Assembly: GCA_963995505.1 (NCBI GenBank)
Contig: OZ023187.1
Coordinates: forward strand, 3,479,501-3,543,500
Length of the DNA: 64,000 nucleotides
Source of the DNA: Hypericum androsaemum
Lineage: Eukaryota > Streptophyta > Magnoliopsida > Malpighiales > Hypericaceae
Reading direction: 5' to 3'
A program made the translations under genes and the position numbers. Of the stretch, positions 59,611 to 64,000 are shown piece by piece. The stretch's first letter is position 1; each line of letters starts with the position of its first letter. A model generated the notes under the pieces. That model worked only from the letters and a program-made list of their open reading frames with translations, made no database searches and was not told the origin of the DNA.

Positions 59611-61317
59611 GTAATTCACATAATTTTTAACTTATTATGGTGATCTTATGGGACTTTTTGGACTTGGTTGTATCTTGGAATTAAGTAATTAGATAATATT
59701 TATCATTCATTTGATGTGTGTCTATTTAGTATTTTAGGCGAAATACTTTGGCATTATGGTGTAACTTCTCTTTTGAGAGTTTTTTGATAAGTATAAACTT
59801 TACTTCTCAAACAAAAAGAAAGTAGCACTCAACATATGAACCAATCTATTATATTATATGACAATTCATTCACCAAGTACCCGAGAAAAGGTGTCATTCA
59901 CAAAGCACATTTAGCTCATCGGTGTAAGACCTTGACATATTCAAGGAGGTCGATAGTTTAGACTCTTTCATTTACAATCATAATATAACTATCTACCTTT
60001 TAAAAAATGTCTGACCCCTCACTAAATGGGAGAGATTTTGCCAATGAGGTTGTATGTGTTTAGTTTCACTGAAGAATATGTATATTTGGTTGAAACTACC
60101 AGACACACTAAGCCTATCAATACAACTTCGGATAATTTTTTTGAATTGTATCAAAATTTCACCGATCTAGCTTTAATCATCCAGATCGGCAAAGCCATTG
60201 TCAGTTTGTCGCATTTACTCGGACGGGCCGATCATAAAGAGAATTCGCATTCAACCGTCACACGTATTATATCTTAACATTAATCACACAGGTTTGTGTT
60301 TTGGTCCCCCCAATGCAAAGAAAGTTCTTTACAAGGTACTTCCTAAAAAACAGGTTCTTTACAAGGTTTATCTTATACGTATGCAAATTAATAGTTACCA
60401 ACAAGTACTTGGATCAACTAAAAGTGCATTGTTATAGTTTTATCAGATTTTGAGTTCGAATTTTTAGGAATAATTTTTTTTGGAAAGTTTTTAGAAATAC
60501 ATTAGTATTAAATACTAAAACTTTCTCACTTTTCAAAATTTTACCTGGCTCAAATCTAAATTACTTAATCCGAATACAGATTATAAACTCAAAAAAATAT
60601 AATTAGATCGTTTCAGCCGTTAGAAACTCAAAATCCCGGGACGCCACATGGGGGTAATGAATGGCGCATTTAATGAAGATGTACACGAGCCGTATTAATG
60701 TTGGCCGGTAACGCGTTAATTGGATTAAATTGTTCCTAGGACAGGATGAGTGATTAGAAACAAACCCTTTATTCCAAAACTTGGCCACCTTCCAATTCCT
60801 GTATAGGATAATGAATGATATTTTTCAAAACTGTTGTATTCACTCAGGCATCTATTTACTCGTATAATTATTTAGTAAACTAATTTATACTCGAATCGCG
60901 ATATTTATATATAATACGCAAAAAAATTGCCTACTACATTTAAACGCAACTTCCCATTTAGAATATTTTGAGATTTTGAGAGGAGTTGATTTATGAAGAA
61001 CATAGTAAGATTAAAGTTGTAAGCTATATTCAGAAGAGTTATTGTCAATTGTTAACCTCTACGGTGGAATTCACCAGGGACTTGGTGGACAGTGATTTAT
61101 TCTGTGGCAGATGTTAGTAGTTTGAATCTGAATTATGATTTGCATTCATGGATATTTGATAATATCCTTTAAGTTAATGAATGACATACCTTTTAAGTTA
61201 CCAACAAACAAGACAAAGGAACTCGAGAACAATATCATCGAGAGACAAGGGCCGGACACCGTAAGACATTTGGAAGAGAATATTTTATCTAGATAGTCGC
61301 TTATCTTTCTGCGAAAT
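59611..61317. other. AT-rich spacer, nothing recognised
   Basis: No supported gene or complete element. Open frames are short and overlapping. A short duplicated phrase gttctttacaaggt occurs at about 60325 and 60355. Confidence 0.4.
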
Positions 61318-62301
61318 ATTTATGTTAGAACAAATATTAGTAAATAATGGTTAGAACACGAATATAAAGCTTGAGCAATATAAAAGTGTAGAGTAAGATT
61401 ATGCTCACGATCATATTTCGGGTTAAGTGTGTAAGAACGTCGTCTTCAAGGTAGGACTTCGGATGCAATCCTGGACGAGGCCACAGTTTTACCATGTGCC
61501 TTTAAACTCTTATTACCTGCCTAAGTACTTCAGGCCTCCGTGGGTAAGAGAGTTCCCAAGGTACAATGTCCAATCACATGTACGAAAGGAAATACTTTCG
61601 TACACCTTTCGAACCTTTGGTGGTGTAGAACTCCGACTCTTATGATGATGAGAAATGCTATGCAAAAGGGGAAAGAGGTAGAGAGCTCAAGCAAGAGTGT
61701 GAGTTTGGGGTGATTAGAAATGAAGGAGGAGGCCTCCTTTTATAGGAGGCCTAGGACCTCCAACATTCAAATCCGAAATTAATAGGGTCATTAACCTGCC
61801 CATTAAATGGGCTGTTACAAAACCAACAAAATTCCCACAATTAATAGGCAGTTACTCATGAATTTAAATTCAAATAGAATTTGGTAAGATAAGGTTCCAG
61901 AACATGGGCTTGTCCAAGTGGAAGCCCAACAGATGTTGGACAGAGGATCGCTTCAACAGGTCCGGCCAAGCTCTTAAAAGATAAGGCCCTGGAACCTGGA
62001 ACAATTCCCATAAACTCACAATCCTGCAACCGCAGCCATACCATCTTTAAAGCCAATTTTCATTCACCCCGAGAATTGGATTTTCGCAAGTGTCATATAT
62101 CATTACGAAGCTCGTTGACCTCACAAACACCCAAATCTAATTAGTGTGACCTCTAATCAAATTAGCTCAAAGTTGCCTACTTAGTTATTGTATTTAATTA
62201 GGATTCTTCCTCTAATTAAACATTTGGGCCCAAAGTCCAATACACTCACTTGTATTGGGCCATCTCTTCCATAGTTATTAAACCAATTTTCCAACAATTT
62301 A
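61318..62301 (-). mobile_element. Solo LTR with 5-bp TSD
   Basis: attta flanks both ends (61318-61322 and 62297-62301). The 974-bp body (61323-62296) begins tgttagaa and ends ttccaaca, the expected short inverted LTR ends. On the minus strand it carries a TATA-like ctataaaagg (about 61735-61745), so the LTR is most likely in minus orientation. There is no second LTR or interior, as after recombination between LTRs. Confidence 0.78.
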
Positions 62302-62946
62302 TTGCTTAACGACACTGTAATGCACTCACGTTTGACGATTTTATTGATGGATAATAACAAGGATTCGGTTCAAACCACTCCAAGGACCCATGTATCTTTT
62401 TTTAAGGGTACTCGATATATTCATCGACTGTAAATGAATACCTTGCTGGCCTATTTTGTCCAGAAAACATAAGAACCCAGTACGAATCTTGCTTACTGAG
62501 AACGAACCCAAAACACACAGCAGAGAATCAAAGTATTCTGACAGAAACTTCAGAGTAGAAAAAGCAAAGGAAGATACAAGACGTTTGCACTTTGTAAGCG
62601 CCAACGAAGGGCCCCTTCAGGTGAAATTTCCAATCAAATCCGCCCTGATCTTTCCTACTGCATCAGATTCTGCGCTCACCTTTTCCGATTGCTTGTCAAG
62701 TGGGAGAAGAATGATTCTACAGAGGATTTCACCTCTCTCTATTGAATGAGTTGATTGACTTGTACTCAAATTTTAATTTTACGAATAAAAAAGATACCAT
62801 AAAAAAAATTATCTGCTATATATGGCCTGATGATGATTGATTCCGAATACGAGAGATAAAAAACAAATAATTGAGTAGTCCGTGATGGGAACTGAACTTA
62901 TTCAATATATCCACCAGATGGACGCTACGTGGATCTTCACGTGATT
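62302..62946. other. Spacer, nothing recognised
   Basis: No supported gene. The open frame at 62456-62749 has no family features. Confidence 0.4.
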
Positions 62947-63439
62947 GTACATATCATTGTTTTTAGACGGCGGTTCGACCAGCGATCCGATTAATCAAAT
63001 CGTGAATCGGAGTTTTTGGGCGGGTCAGAAAACATGGTACGTCGCTGACCTAACGAACCGGATGATTTTCTTTCAGACCAGGTGGTTGGCTCGGATTTTT
63101 GACCCGGAAAAATTTGGTTCATTAGGTTTGACCAAAAATTGAACCAAAAAATCAGAAATTCCTCCAACCCAACCCAAAAAACTTAAAAAAATCAGATTAC
63201 ATACTCGATTTTTCTAAATCAACACAAAATAAACTAAATCAACAAAGATAATTATACTAAATATGAAATAAATTGACCAACATATCGAGAATATGGATTT
63301 TTAAACCTATTATTTACAAAATATATATTTAAAAAATAATATAAATACTGCCGGTCCGACCAATCAGACCGGTTGACCTGAAGGTCGGCCCAAAATCTGG
63401 GTCGCTCTCTGGGTCGTTTTTTAAAACAATGGTACATAT
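62947..63439. mobile_element. hAT-type MITE with 8-bp TSD
   Basis: gtacatat lies at 62947-62954 and 63432-63439. The 477-bp element (62955-63431) starts cattgttttta and ends ttaaaacaatg, matching inverted ends. The interior is rich in ggttcgacc/ggtccgacc-type sequence and has no transposase. The 8-bp duplication supports hAT. Confidence 0.8.
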
Positions 63440-64000
63440 ATGCTATGTAGGCTTTTTTTTAACGAAGGAATGTCACTCTGCCAGTGAATTGTAATATCTT
63501 TTTATTGGCTTTCACCTGTTAAAAGGAAGTACTTTCTTTTACATGAACAATTGGAAAAGGTTAAAAAGGACGTACTTTCTTTTATACTTACAAAAAAGGT
63601 TAAAAACGAAGTTTCCACACAAAAAAGGTTAAAAACGAAGCATAATACCCGCATATTCAAAACTAATATGTCATCCTGGGTCATGAAAACTTCTTCTATT
63701 GAGGTTTTACTCTGATCGAGAGCCGATGAATCTATGACATGTAATGCAAAAGCAATCCGAAAATATATAGGAGAATTTGTGGTGTTTTGTTAATACTTAG
63801 AGCAGCAAAATAATTAAAATCTAATACAAAACTATTTATATGGCCAACAAACATTCATTACATGATTTTTCTTCCAACAATTTCCTCCAGCGCCAATAAG
63901 ATTTAACAACAACTAGATAATTTTTTAAAATAACGGTACCCAGTAAATAAGTTCTCACTTTTTTACCGATCACCGTTACAGGAATTAGACCTTTTAAGGG
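63440..64000. other. AT-rich window end
   Basis: Nothing recognised. A small local repeat (ttacttttttaggttaaaa-like phrases near 63530-63640) is present. Confidence 0.35.

Overview
The window is nuclear DNA of a flowering plant, most likely a eudicot; I cannot name the species. The evidence is spliced genes with GT-AG introns, plant-type histone H2B proteins, a RABE1 GTPase, an actin-depolymerizing factor with the plant one-codon first exon, an MBD7-like protein, a long P-class PPR gene, a ZAT-type QALGGH zinc finger, and plant LINE, Copia, Gypsy, hAT and Mutator-like remnants in AT-rich spacers.

Nine protein genes are well supported, plus one tRNA. In order: THO4/ALY mRNA export adaptor (minus, 2591-3819), tRNA-Val(AAC) (4032-4105), histone H2B (minus, 4871-5287), PPR protein related to At5g59900 (plus, 16178-18898), ADF (minus, 20208-21813), a second H2B (plus, 25415-25867), ribosomal protein S15a (plus, 30263-31221), RABE1 (plus, 39121-41590), a ZAT zinc finger (minus, 42766-43377), an MBD7-like protein (plus, 47485-49612) and an ALP1-like domesticated Harbinger transposase (minus, 50852-53543). 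These are independent transcription units, not an operon. They are mostly housekeeping or chromatin genes: two core histones, one methyl-CpG reader and one Polycomb-linked protein. I rebuilt exon boundaries by hand; each spliced model stays in frame and gives a family-typical length.

The space between genes is largely mobile and repetitive DNA. 0-1.2 kb holds a poly-A retroelement with a perfect 16-bp target duplication. 5.6-8.2 kb is an 863-bp unit in three almost identical tandem copies upstream of H2B. 8.7-10.8 kb is a collapsed Gypsy element. 10.8-16 kb is a chimeric segment carrying a copy of the PPR gene's 5' end, then a nest in which three elements interrupt an older LINE. 26.6-27.8 kb is a LINE tail cut by a Mutator-like element filled with a GAGCTC-rich minisatellite. 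28.1-29.6 kb is a giant foldback. 34.2-37.7 kb is a non-autonomous LTR element with twelve CACGTG boxes in one LTR and an unidentified ORF inside. 45.4 and 62.9 kb hold hAT-type miniature elements, 57.8-59.6 kb an internally deleted Copia element, and 61.3-62.3 kb a solo LTR.

No single coordinated new system is proven. The best candidates for something undescribed are the foldback, the 863-bp array, the LTR element with its G-box array and ORF, and the hAT element carrying gene-like pieces. All identities are from reading the sequence; no database search was run.
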